The notes under the pieces were generated by a model, which saw nothing but the letters and a program-made list of their open reading frames with translations, was not told the DNA's origin and did not search any database. Both the position numbers and the translations under genes were made by a program. DNA of 13,769 bases from Ettlia oleoabundans. Its lineage: Eukaryota > Chlorophyta > Chlorophyceae > Chlamydomonadales. Every line of letters starts with the position of its first letter. Positions within the stretch are counted from its first letter, which is position 1. This document shows, piece after piece, positions 1-8,900 of the stretch. The stretch is taken from the NCBI GenBank assembly GCA_019693395.1, contig JAAMXP010004540.1, forward strand, positions 1-13,769, in the 5' to 3' direction.

Positions 1-974
1 GCGGAGGCTTAGGTGATGGTGACGGGGGCCTGGGTGAGGGTGGGGGCCTGGGTGAGGGTGGTGGCCTGGGTGAGGGTGGCGGTGGGCGGTAGATGGGGCT
101 GGGTGCGGGCGACGGAGAGGCGGGGCCAACGGGCGGGCAGACTGCATTAAGAGCAGGGGGGATCAGCAAACACACCTTAAACTGCTGGAAAGCTGCAGAT
201 TCCCGGCAAGAATCTCGTCTGCTCTGATTTGGCCACTTCTATGCATCACACACTTGCGCTGCCATTTGGGCATGGACCTAGCCCAGTAGTTACTGCACTT
301 GTGTCGCTATTGGGAGATGGAATTGCCAGCTGCGCACCTGTGTTGACCGGGTAGTCACACACGCTGATCTTCTGGTTGAACTTCAGGCCGGTCTGGCACT
401 TGAAGTAAGCGCCTGTGTTGGCGGCATAGCACCAGTAGAAGGAGCTGCAGGGAACGAGCATGCAGCAAATTCAAAGGCGAGTGCTGTAGCCTCTCCATGA
501 GGCTTTGGCAGCATACATGCTGGATCGCCGCCCAGCTGGGTAGCCCAGCAAGATGGAAGTGAGCCGGTTCAGTTCAGCAGGCAATGCATGGCTGGTGAGG
601 CAACTTGGCGGCAGCGTTGCGCACCCGCAATTAACCACGGGGTCATTGTCAGCAAAGTAGCCGAGTACTCCCTTCCACTTGCAGTAGCAGCTGGCATCCC
701 CCACTGGGCAGGGGTAGGCCGCAGAGTTGGCAGCGGTGGCGGCAGCCGCCACCTGGCCACGGCGCACAGGCGGGGGCGGCAAGTTGCGTTTTGCCGGTGC
801 GGCGGTGCACATTGGCAGCTTGTATCGCCGCATTGTCTTGCGGAAGGGCAGGGAAGCATAGCGGATCGGGCACTTGGGCCGCTTAGCAGGGGAGATGCGG
901 GTGCGCGCGGCATGCGCCAAGCCCGACACCCAGCACAGCAGAACGAGGGTAAGAAGCGTGGTTGATATCTTCAT
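1..974 (-). CDS. Secreted CBM14 protein with proline-rich hinge, probably a chitinase; 3' part beyond left edge
   Basis: Predicted exons on the minus strand are 974-625, 444-338 and 141-1, all in phase, with GT-AG introns 624-445 and 337-142. The start at 974 is chosen because it opens a clear signal peptide (MKISTTLLTLVLLCWVSGLA, then HA-A). An in-frame ATG at 1076 would bury it. Residues about 96-154 form a CBM14 chitin-binding domain: C96/C98, C116, C122, C133, C146 and C154, with the aromatic stretch SFYWCYAANTGAYFKC. Exon 3 supplies the last cysteine and passes directly into repeated SPRPPP units, a hinge that is still open at the left edge. The neighbouring gene at 1680-4972 has the same order (signal, CBM14, Pro hinge) followed by a GH18 domain, so a GH18 catalytic domain beyond the window is the natural guess, but it is not seen. 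A segment of about 80 residues rich in Arg, Lys, Ala and Pro separates the signal from CBM14. If exon 2 were not spliced at 337 it would end at TGA 246-248, giving a shorter protein lacking the sixth cysteine. Confidence 0.82.
18..80 (-). repeat. Tandem 18-bp units encoding SPRPPP hinge repeats
   Basis: On the plus strand the core GGCCTGGGTGAGGGT recurs three times in an 18-bp rhythm (cores starting near 28, 46 and 64). Read on the minus strand in the frame of exon 3 it encodes Ser-Pro-Arg-Pro-Pro-Pro units. The repeat is therefore part of the coding sequence, and its length (a multiple of three) lets copy number change without breaking the frame. Confidence 0.75.
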
Positions 975-1529
975 GTTGGAGGAATGGGTCAAAACATCTC
1001 CGGGAGGGTTCTTGCAAAGTTCAAGCAACCTTAGGAGCGGGTTCGGCTGCGTAAACTCGCTATCACGGGGATACAAGGAGTGCTAAATGGGATAACAACC
1101 AAGAGTATAACGCATCCGACGCCATGGGGCCTGCAATGTCGTCCGTCCGGGAGCCGCGGGATAGTGGCTGCCAGCTCAACTCTTGGGTTGGGTGTTTCCC
1201 GGGAATGCTGTCCGGAGGCTAAGAGAGCGCCATATGTGTGTTTACCTGTCCGGCTCCGCACGAACCGGCGTCCCCATACTCCGCTGAGAGGAGGGAGCGG
1301 TCACTTGGGCCAGCTGTTGGCGGCAGTCAGCGGCAAGGCCAGGCATGGCCTACAGTGTTCAGCAGCACCCTGCTAGGCAGTGGGTATGTTATTTGGTTGT
1401 ATCTAGGGCAGCAATAGCGTGCAACATCAGGGGCAGCAACGGCCTGGCTGCCACAGCGCCAGTGGCTGGCTGCAGCGTCAATCCTCCACCTAAAAGTTGC
1501 TGTTTTGCTGGATGGGCCTTGAAGTACCG
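975..1529. promoter_or_regulatory. Intergenic region upstream of the left CBM14 gene
   Basis: About 555 bases lie between the start of the left CBM14 gene (974, minus) and the putative polyadenylation motif of the chitinase gene (1530-1534, minus). It should hold the promoter and 5' UTR of the left gene. No convincing TATA box, ORF with family resemblance, or repeat was seen. The short ORFs here have no recognisable features. Confidence 0.35.
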
Positions 1530-1534
1530 TTACA
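1530..1534 (-). terminator. TGTAA polyadenylation motif of the chitinase gene
   Basis: TTACA on the plus strand reads TGTAA on the minus strand, about 145 bases after the chitinase stop codon. TGTAA is the known polyadenylation signal of chlorophyte green algae. Position and orientation fit the 3' UTR of the GH18 gene. A pentamer can occur by chance, so this is supportive only. Confidence 0.5.
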
Positions 1535-1679
1535 CTGAATAAATCACAGCAGGGGAAGTGATGCTTGACTGTAACAAAGTTAGGCAGTGCTAAATGAGGG
1601 AAATCCAAAAAACAGAAGAATATGTTGGGTGGCAGGTGCAAGCAATATTCAATGCGTGGTTATCAGCATGCAGCATAAA

Positions 1680-4600
1680 TCAGCCTGCGCTTGTGGGCAG
1701 CAGTGGCTGCGTGCAGTCGCCCATCGCCAAGCTGCGGCATGCGGCCTTCGCTAGCGCTTGCGCAGAGGGTTGCCCCTGCTTGAGAGTCGCCCACATCATC
1801 AGGCCCCCAGCCCCCAGCTTCACAACCGCACGCCCCAACGCTTCTGTTTTGGCAACGGAAGTCGCAGCGCCGCCCCATGCCTACATGTACAGTTGTTCGG
1901 CAGCGAGAGCGCCGGCAGATCTGGTGAGTGCAACTTGTGTCATGCATACAGTAACATTGAACCAGGTTGCTTCCTTCATGCGAATCACATGTAAGTCAGC
2001 TTGTTGTGTCGCAAGGACAAACAACCATACAACAGCAGAAGATGCAATGACACTGGTGGCAGCGTGCAAGCAGGCCGCGGCGGTACAGGGAAAAGAAGCT
2101 TGCCGGTAGGCAGGGCCTCACCTCTGGAGGCACTTGAACGCCCGCCAGCACTCGGTTGCAGCGCTTGAAGTGGTGGCAATACGCCTTGATCGCTTCCACA
2201 GGGTTGTAGCCGGTGCTGTTCAAGTCGCCAGCGTCATAACTCATCTGCGAGCGGCACGCATTGGCAGAGCAGTGCCAGCAGCACCTGGGCACGACGTACT
2301 AAGCAGCCTCAATTAATGCTCGCCTGGTGCAGCCGCAACCGATGGGTTTGAATATCACATAAGCTGGCAGGTGACATATGACATGAGCTGCAGGGGCAGG
2401 CACCCACCACGAACACATAGTCCAGGTAGTAACCGGCCTCCCGGAACACGTTGATGCTCATGCCGGTGTTGGAGCCCTGAGGCAGCGAGTTGGCCCACAT
2501 CCTGCCCGGCAGAAGAGAGGGGAACAGCAGGCGAGATGACAGCGTGACCGTTTGGCAATGCGCCCAATAGCCACATTGAGAAAATTGTGAAGCCTCATGT
2601 GCGCGTGTGGACGCATGCATGCGCGGTTCATGGGCTCTTGCTGTGATTCTGTCGGCAAGCGCAGCAAATAGCAGCGCGGCACCAGCAGTTTGCGGCGCAT
2701 CACAGCACAGCGCAAGACAAATCACAGCAGCCGAAGCATCAGCATTGCGGTGCAGGAAGCTCACCCTTCGCCATACGCGCCGATAGACCAGGCAGCGGTG
2801 GTAATAAGAAAGCGTGGGCGCGGCAGTGCCGCTCGCAACCTCAGAATGGCACGGGTGTAAAGTTCATCCGAACCGCAGGCTACTCGGCCATTTGCTTGCT
2901 TGTAACAACCTGGCAACCGGCCAAAGAGGGCAGCAGAGTGGCGTGCTGTGTTAGGACGCTGGCATCAGCCAGGGAAAGCGTAGGTTGCCATGCGTGCAAG
3001 TACCAACATGGATTCTGGCTAAGCATCTCGTCATCATGTGCATGCTGAGCTGAGCTGTACTGTGCTGCGCTGAAATGTTCCCTGCTGCGGTTGGCCACCT
3101 GCCTCGCCCTCGTAATCCACGTCCACGCCATCCAGGCCAAAAGTCCTGACGAAGGTGGATATCGCGGATACGTTCAGCTGCACCAAAAGCGCAAAGGAGT
3201 AGATTTTTTACTACAACTGAAGACCGAGATGCGATTGCAGGATGGATAGGCAGAACTGTGTCATGTGCACAAACCTCTTCTTTCTTTACAGTAAGTTCTC
3301 ACCTTGTCCCAATTGGGATATGTTGCGCCCCCCACTGAAATAAGGACCTTGGTAAATGGTTTGCGCTGCTTGAGCAGGGCAATGGCACCCTTCACCACTG
3401 CAGGGTCAGAGCTGCGTAGAAGAAGGCGGTGCAAGGGAGGGCAAACTGTGCTTGGGATCACGCCAGGATTTTACCGTGCAGCCATGACCGAGCGATCATA
3501 CTGATACAAAACCGCTGTTTCTGACGAGACACATGCGTCGCCAACCTATGCACACCTGAAGCTCAGCCCTGTGCCCTGAAAAGTGACGCCACCCGAGTAC
3601 GTTGCGTCTGGCAGCATGAAGCTGAGACACACTATGTTGGCATAGCTGGGCAGCTTGGCTAGGGTGTGGTCGGCGGCAGAGGAGCGCCAGGGGTCGGCCC
3701 AAGACTGCGGCCGGGCAAGGCAGGTGGGCAGGCGCGTGTAGGTGTTAGATGTGTGGCAAGGGGCAGAGGCAGGCAGGCTGCCGACAGGTACGGCTCCAGG
3801 CAAAGATGGTGGAAAGACCAATGTCCCCCTGTGTGTGGCCAGGCAGGCAGCGGCTGGTCAAAGGAGCCAGGCCACGTCATACCGCAAAACAGCGTCGATA
3901 TCTGCTGATGCTGGCGGGCAGAACTTCTGCTGCCGCTGCCAGCTGCAGCAAGTAAAGCAGCAGTTCCAGCTGCCCACCTCATAGTAAGCCACAAAACGGT
4001 ACCGTGGGCCTGGTGGGGCTGGAGGATGAGGTGGAAAGGGCGGCTTCGGTGGCTGTGGCCGGGGTGGTCGAGGACTGGGAGGCGGCCTGGGTGGCCTGGG
4101 GGGTAGGGGGCGGGGGAGTGCAGGGCGCCGCTTTGGCGGGGGAGGCCTGTGCCGCGAAGTTGACTGGGGTGAGGGCGGTCTAGGTTTTGGTGGCGGCGGT
4201 CTAGGAGGCTTGGGTGGCAGCGAAGGTGGCAGGAAGCCGCAGTCAACCTGGTTTGGCCAGTCGCAACGCTGGTTCGTGTCTGAAAACAGCAGGCTGTCCT
4301 TGCAATCGTAAGCGTAGGCGCCGCCAGGCTGCTTGCAAACGAGGAAGAGGAAATTGTGGAATACGTATATTCGTATGGGTGATGCTGCCGTGGTACAGTA
4401 TAAGCATCGTGCTGGTAAGCATTGACTCCTGCTGCAAGTGCAACTATGCAAGGTGATGAGCACAGAGGCACACAGCTGTAGGTTGGGCATAAACCAGCGC
4501 GCTTGCAAGCTGCTTACCGTGCATCGGTAGAAGCATGTGCAGCCCGCATTGACGTTTGCGTAAAACCTGTCCACTGAGGGCTTTTTAGCGCAAAACGTTG

Positions 4601-4972
4601 CCGCTAGGCTGGCGGTGCAAGGGGACGCAGAGGTGTTGGCCCCGGCCGCCGCTGCACCGGCAGCTGCTGGACCACCCGATGGGGTGTTGGCTGCTGCAGC
4701 CAGCGCCGCCCTCGCCTGCTCATAGGTTGCTGCTTGGGCCTGCACAAACCTCACAAACACGTAAGCAAAAACAAGGTCATCTTTTCTCTTGTTCAAGTTC
4801 TGACCAGGCAGCGGGCGCCTCTGTGTGGCGGAGTGGGCGGGCGGCAGTGTGCGGCACTTGCTGTGAGTGAGTGCTAACTACGTCGGCTTACCGCGCCTAT
4901 GGCAGATCTGACATGTGACAATTGGGCTAGGGACAGGATGACCAGGCAGGCCGCTGAAAGACTCAGATTCAT
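1680..4972 (-). CDS. Secreted chitinase-like protein: signal peptide, CBM14, Pro-rich hinge, GH18 (508 aa)
   Basis: Family GH18 enzymes hydrolyse beta-1,4-GlcNAc polymers by substrate-assisted catalysis, and CBM14 tethers them to chitin. The start at 4972 opens a signal peptide (MNLSLSAACLVILSLAQLSH). An Ala-rich stretch follows, then CBM14 at residues about 77-132 (C77, C94/C96, C100, C111, C124, C132). A hinge of nearly pure Pro, Arg, Lys and Ser spans about 135-209. The GH18 domain starts at RYRFVAYYESWADPW (about 211), with strand motif KVLISVGG (about 290-297), catalytic FGLDGVDVDYEGE with Asp321, Asp324, Asp326 and acid Glu328, VFVMSYDAG (Met402, Tyr404, Asp405) and C-terminal GGLMMW (Trp472). 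All hallmark residues are intact, so activity is expected; real chitin as substrate is inference. The protein is predicted to be secreted to the wall or medium. An in-frame ATG at 5095 would add 41 residues before the signal and is less likely. The neighbouring gene at the left edge looks like a paralogue. Confidence 0.9.
1680..4972 (-). other. Exon map of the GH18 gene (ten exons)
   Basis: Exons in transcription order: 4972-4892, 4739-4518, 4331-3978 (or 4328-3978), 3704-3556, 3411-3303, 3177-3099, 2879-2765, 2501-2408, 2244-2122, 1880-1680. All nine introns are GT-AG with GTGAGN, GTAAGC, GTGGGN or similar donors, and lengths of about 125-273 bp. Junction phases agree throughout, and the coding sum of 1527 bases gives 508 residues plus TGA at 1682-1680. 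The junctions are supported by GH18 motifs being rebuilt across them, for example VAYYE/SWADPW at intron 3, LSF-S-SDP at intron 4 and FV/MSYDAG at intron 8. The first junction, between signal peptide and Ala-rich region, rests on splice signals and frame alone. Confidence 0.82.
3992..4232 (-). repeat. Coding proline-rich hinge of the chitinase
   Basis: This GC-rich stretch encodes roughly 75 residues of PPRPPPPKPRPPSP-like sequence joining CBM14 to GH18. It is low in complexity but has no exact tandem unit, unlike the 18-bp repeat in the left gene. Ser-Pro and Pro-Pro runs of this sort are commonly hydroxylated and glycosylated in green-algal wall proteins. The Arg/Lys richness makes the hinge strongly basic, which could help it bind acidic matrix polymers (inference). 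Confidence 0.8.
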
Positions 4973-5994
4973 CAGGAGCGCTGAAGCTCGCCAAGGGCGG
5001 GCGCAATGCTGGTTGGGGTGCACGTCGTCCACATCTGCAATTTGTTGCTGCTGTGAAGGGTTTGCAAAGCGGACAACCGGATATTTTTCCAACAAACGGA
5101 GTTGTCAGCTTCCGATCGGGCGCGGCCTACGCTTGTAGACAGACCGCAAGCCAGGGCCAAATATCTCTCCGTGAACCTGACCGGCTCAATGACAGTACTC
5201 CATAGATTGTGGGACGAAACCACAGGGGGTGTCTGCCTGGCCGATGCAATGAAGTGGTTGGTGCCTCTGCTGGTGCCGGTGAAACGCTTCGGCGGACGCC
5301 TCTAGTGCTGCTGGGGCTTGAGTCTGGCTAATAACAGGCTTGCAAGGGCAGTTTACGGACTCATCATGAAAGATCAAGCCGTGATTTGTGTGTGAGATGC
5401 GCAATAAGTGTGGGAGACACCCCTATTGGCGGCATCCCAGGCCCACTCTCAACTGGCGGCGATGGCCTACCTGCTTATGACGGACAGGAGGGTGGCATTG
5501 AAGACCCTACACGTGACAAGGCGGGTCCCAACGCACTGCTTACCGCTAAGATTGCAGCGTTATATGGGTCTGGCTGCAAACTGTGGCTTGGGCAGTCGGT
5601 CACTCCAGCCACCCCCTGTCCGACGTCTGACGGCTGCCTTCACCGGCTCGCAGACACAGCGGCTTTGCGACTTTTTTATAGTACACTCCCACCACGTCAT
5701 CCGTTTTATAGTTCAAAGTTTCAAGTTGTGAAAATATTTCTTGTTCTGGTTCCACTTGTGAATTATGCTCTTATGCTCTCATTAGGCGCCCCAGGCCTTC
5801 TCCACCATGCACTCCACATGTATGTGCCGATTAACAGAGCTAAACAGGCAGCGTATGCTGCCCACTATGACCTTGAATGCCATACATTCCATGTGCTGGC
5901 ATTTGTACCATTGTTGTTGTGAAAATTGTATAAGGCCCCACATGGGTGACGCTGAAGGCGGCCGTCCTGCTGCATGGTCCGCTGCCGACACTCA
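4973..5994. promoter_or_regulatory. Divergent intergenic region between chitinase and GT61 genes
   Basis: This interval of about 1 kb separates two start codons pointing away from each other, so it should contain both promoters and 5' UTRs. The centre is AT-rich. TTTTATA-like boxes occur at about 5674-5680 and 5704-5710 on the plus strand, and AAATATC-type stretches near 5083-5090 and 5158-5165 could serve the minus strand. None is strong enough to call as a TATA box. A plus-strand ORF at 5386-5922 (178 codons) has no recognised domain. Confidence 0.4.
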
Positions 5995-8900
5995 ATGAGC
6001 AGACCTTCTGTACTACGAGGATACCACGCCCTCGAAACGCCGCTCAAATTCCGGCACTGGTCCAGTTTCGCCATGCCACTGGATGAAGCACGCCCAGGTC
6101 GGCAGCGCTGCCCGGCACACCGCCGCCGCCCAGCGTGCCCGCCGCGCATATCTCCATGGCATGGCCAGCCTCAAGGGATAAACCCATCTTTGGCTTGACT
6201 AGCTGAGGGGATACTTTGACCTAGGTGCGCGCGCCGCAGGCCAAGTCTGGGACTGCAACCCAATGGCACGGCTTCTGGGTGAGGCTTGCCGTTCCTGCCT
6301 TCTGGCGCGATGGTAGTTTATGTGTGGCAGTTGAATCGCCCCAGATTGCTACTACTGCCAGCTTGCGCCGGGGTGGTCAGCCGTCTGGGTTTGCGTCACT
6401 TGCAGCATCCCGTCGTGTCACGAGGCCCTTGTCTGACTGCTAGACGTTTTAATGTCATGCAGAGGCCGGAACCGCAGGGAAAGATGCCGGTCGACCCAGA
6501 GCCTTGGCGGTCCTGGTGGGCGCCGCGGTGCTGGTGGCACTCGTTGGTGCTGCCAGCTTATGGGGCAGCGGCGGCGTTTCCCTCTACCAGACGCAGCTTC
6601 ATCTGAGCCAAACGTTAGGACTCGGCAGCATTGGCACCCCATCCTGGAACGATTATACCGTCAAGAAATATGTTGGTACGTGGAAGCTGGCGTACCCGCT
6701 CGTGCCAGTACAGTGCCGTTGCTGCTGCTGCTGCTGTGCTGCTGCTGCAGATGTACGCGCATGGGTTTTGCATGCATGTTGCAACAGCCTGTCCCATAAG
6801 CCAGTCAAAGCACGCTGGTATATATGCAATGCGACATTGTCATACTGTCATTTCGCCCGCGTCTGTTGCTGGCACCTTGCCCCTGCTGCCATCACCTGCC
6901 AAGCCTGCTAGAGAGGCTCCCCTGCCAGGTCCAGCAAGCCTAACGCATCCCTTACATATAAGAACGCACTTTTGAATGCAGGGGATGAGGAGGCTGTTGG
7001 CAACTGCACGATACCCGTGCTTAATATCACAGGGTTGCAAGAGTATGGGTGCAGAATCCTGAACGACTCATGTTTTGACCAGGTGAGTATTGCCAGGGCA
7101 GCACCAGGGGCTCACCGAGGCTTTGTATACATGTGCGCTCCTCTGCCCGCCTTCCTGCCAGCCTGGTTTGCTCAGGATGCCCAACAGACGGCCTCCGCTT
7201 AGCTGCCTACCCTGCCACATGCCACTGCTTACCGGCTGCTCGCGACTGCCGCAGCACCGCATCATCGCATTCAACCCGCCCGATGACTTTCCTTTTGATA
7301 ATCCATTCGTGAACATGGGTTGGACGCCAACTTTTGTTCCCGGGTGGACCATGCTGAACAAATCGGTGGGTGGATGGGTGGATCAGTGGGTGGATTGTTG
7401 AATTGGTGCGTTCAGGGTATGGCAGGGCTACCCAACATAGCTGGCTAGTCCTAGGAAGGCAGGCAGATACAGAGCCCTTTATGGGCGTGGCCTCTGCGGC
7501 ATCTGGATTACCTTCCACCCCGCCCAGCCCATGGAACGTGCAACACCACATTGCCTGCCTGAAGCCAGGGCTGATGGCGGGGCGTGTCTTATGCACCTGA
7601 TTGCAGGGTTCTGGCCCTATAGGGACAGACATAGTCCAGCCCCAGGTGCGGAAGAATTCAACTGAAGATCGCCCCGACCTCAAGGACCCCATTTTTTCCT
7701 CCTGCTTCACCCCGCTGGTTTGGGTGGCCCCTTGGCATATCTCCGTTGCTGAATTTTTCCTGAACAGGTGGGTGGGCGGTCGGCCAGGCAAGGGGAAGGA
7801 AAAGGCTGCGGTAGAGGAACGACAGTTGCTGGATGCGTGGGCGGGTGGCTGTAACGATGAGCTGCAGGTCTTAAGACTTGCTGTCAAGATGGATTGTGGG
7901 GCAGCAGGCGTAGGCCTACACACACGTCTCAATATGCAAGCAACTGTCGGCATGTGATGTATGTACTGTATTGTTGTAATTGCAGTTTTGTTCCCTTGTG
8001 GAACTTGCAACAAAAGGAGCATCTTGTCGATCGAAACATCATGTTGGTGAGTTGGCAAAGTAATAATGCCATTCTAGCATTACATGTATGGCATCATGCA
8101 CAATTATAACCTACCTGGGAAGCAGCCTTCACTGCCGCATGCATTCCACACTTACCTGCCTGGATTGCCTGTCTGCTTACAGGGTTGCAGCCCCACACCT
8201 GCCCTTATTTTACCTAATACATCTGCACATGTTGCTGCTGCATGGGAGCTTGTTGGCTACTACGTGCATCCACCTATTGCCGTGCAGGCCCCAGTGCTGG
8301 ATGGCTACAACAAGCCGGCATTCGCCGAGAACCTGCTCCGACCCTATACCAACAAAATGGTGGGTGCGTATGTGGCGTATGTTGCGGTCATCTCGTGAAT
8401 CGTATAAAACCTTCCTGCATCTTGTCTCCTAACTGCTCAACAACAGTCCCCCTTTCGTCGGTAAGTATCCGAACACAATGTGCTGACATCCACCAGCGCC
8501 ACATATTCGCGGCCTGCCTATGCAGATCCTGACGTTCAACGACTTGTCCTCCCGCATCCACATGATTGACCCCAAGTTCCCACGCTGCTACAAGAAGGTG
8601 GCCGTCTGCGGCCTCAAGGGACTATGTGAGTGGCTGTGCTTTCAACTGGGTTACATTTTGCTTGCCTTGTGATGAAGTGATTGCTGCATCTGGTGTGCTT
8701 CGTTGGCTCTGCTGTCCTCTTACGGGAGCAGCAAGGCGGTGTTGGCCGCATGTCTGGCCAACGTGCATTATACACTGGCAGGGTATCTGGCTGGGCGGAA
8801 GGTCAGGTGACGGGAAGTTGAAAGGTTGAGTCACTCATGCAGCTTTACCACACAGTGTTTTTTGCTGTGCTGCAGACAGAGATCGGCCAGAACGGAAATA

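Noticed and set aside
246..337. Read-through C-terminus of the left gene ending at TGA 246
   Set aside because: It would omit the sixth CBM14 cysteine; the GTGCGC donor at 337 and acceptor at 142 restore it and continue into an SPRPPP hinge.
1594..2109. Plus-strand ORF of 171 codons
   Set aside because: It overlaps the last two GH18 exons and an intron on the opposite strand; the minus-strand reading gives clear GH18 sequence (MSYDAG, GGLMMW), so this is a shadow.
3659..4471. Minus-strand ORF of 270 codons
   Set aside because: It is another frame of the proline-hinge exon kept open by GC-rich, low-complexity sequence; it lacks CBM14 or GH18 motifs and crosses predicted introns.
6721..6750. 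CTG run as a polyglutamine- or polyleucine-encoding repeat
   Set aside because: It lies in an intron flanked by a good donor (6676) and acceptor (6981) that join TVKKYV-G to DEEAVGNC in phase.
7207..8058. Minus-strand ORF of 283 codons
   Set aside because: It covers three GT61 exons and their introns antisense; no domain resemblance, while the plus-strand exons join in phase.
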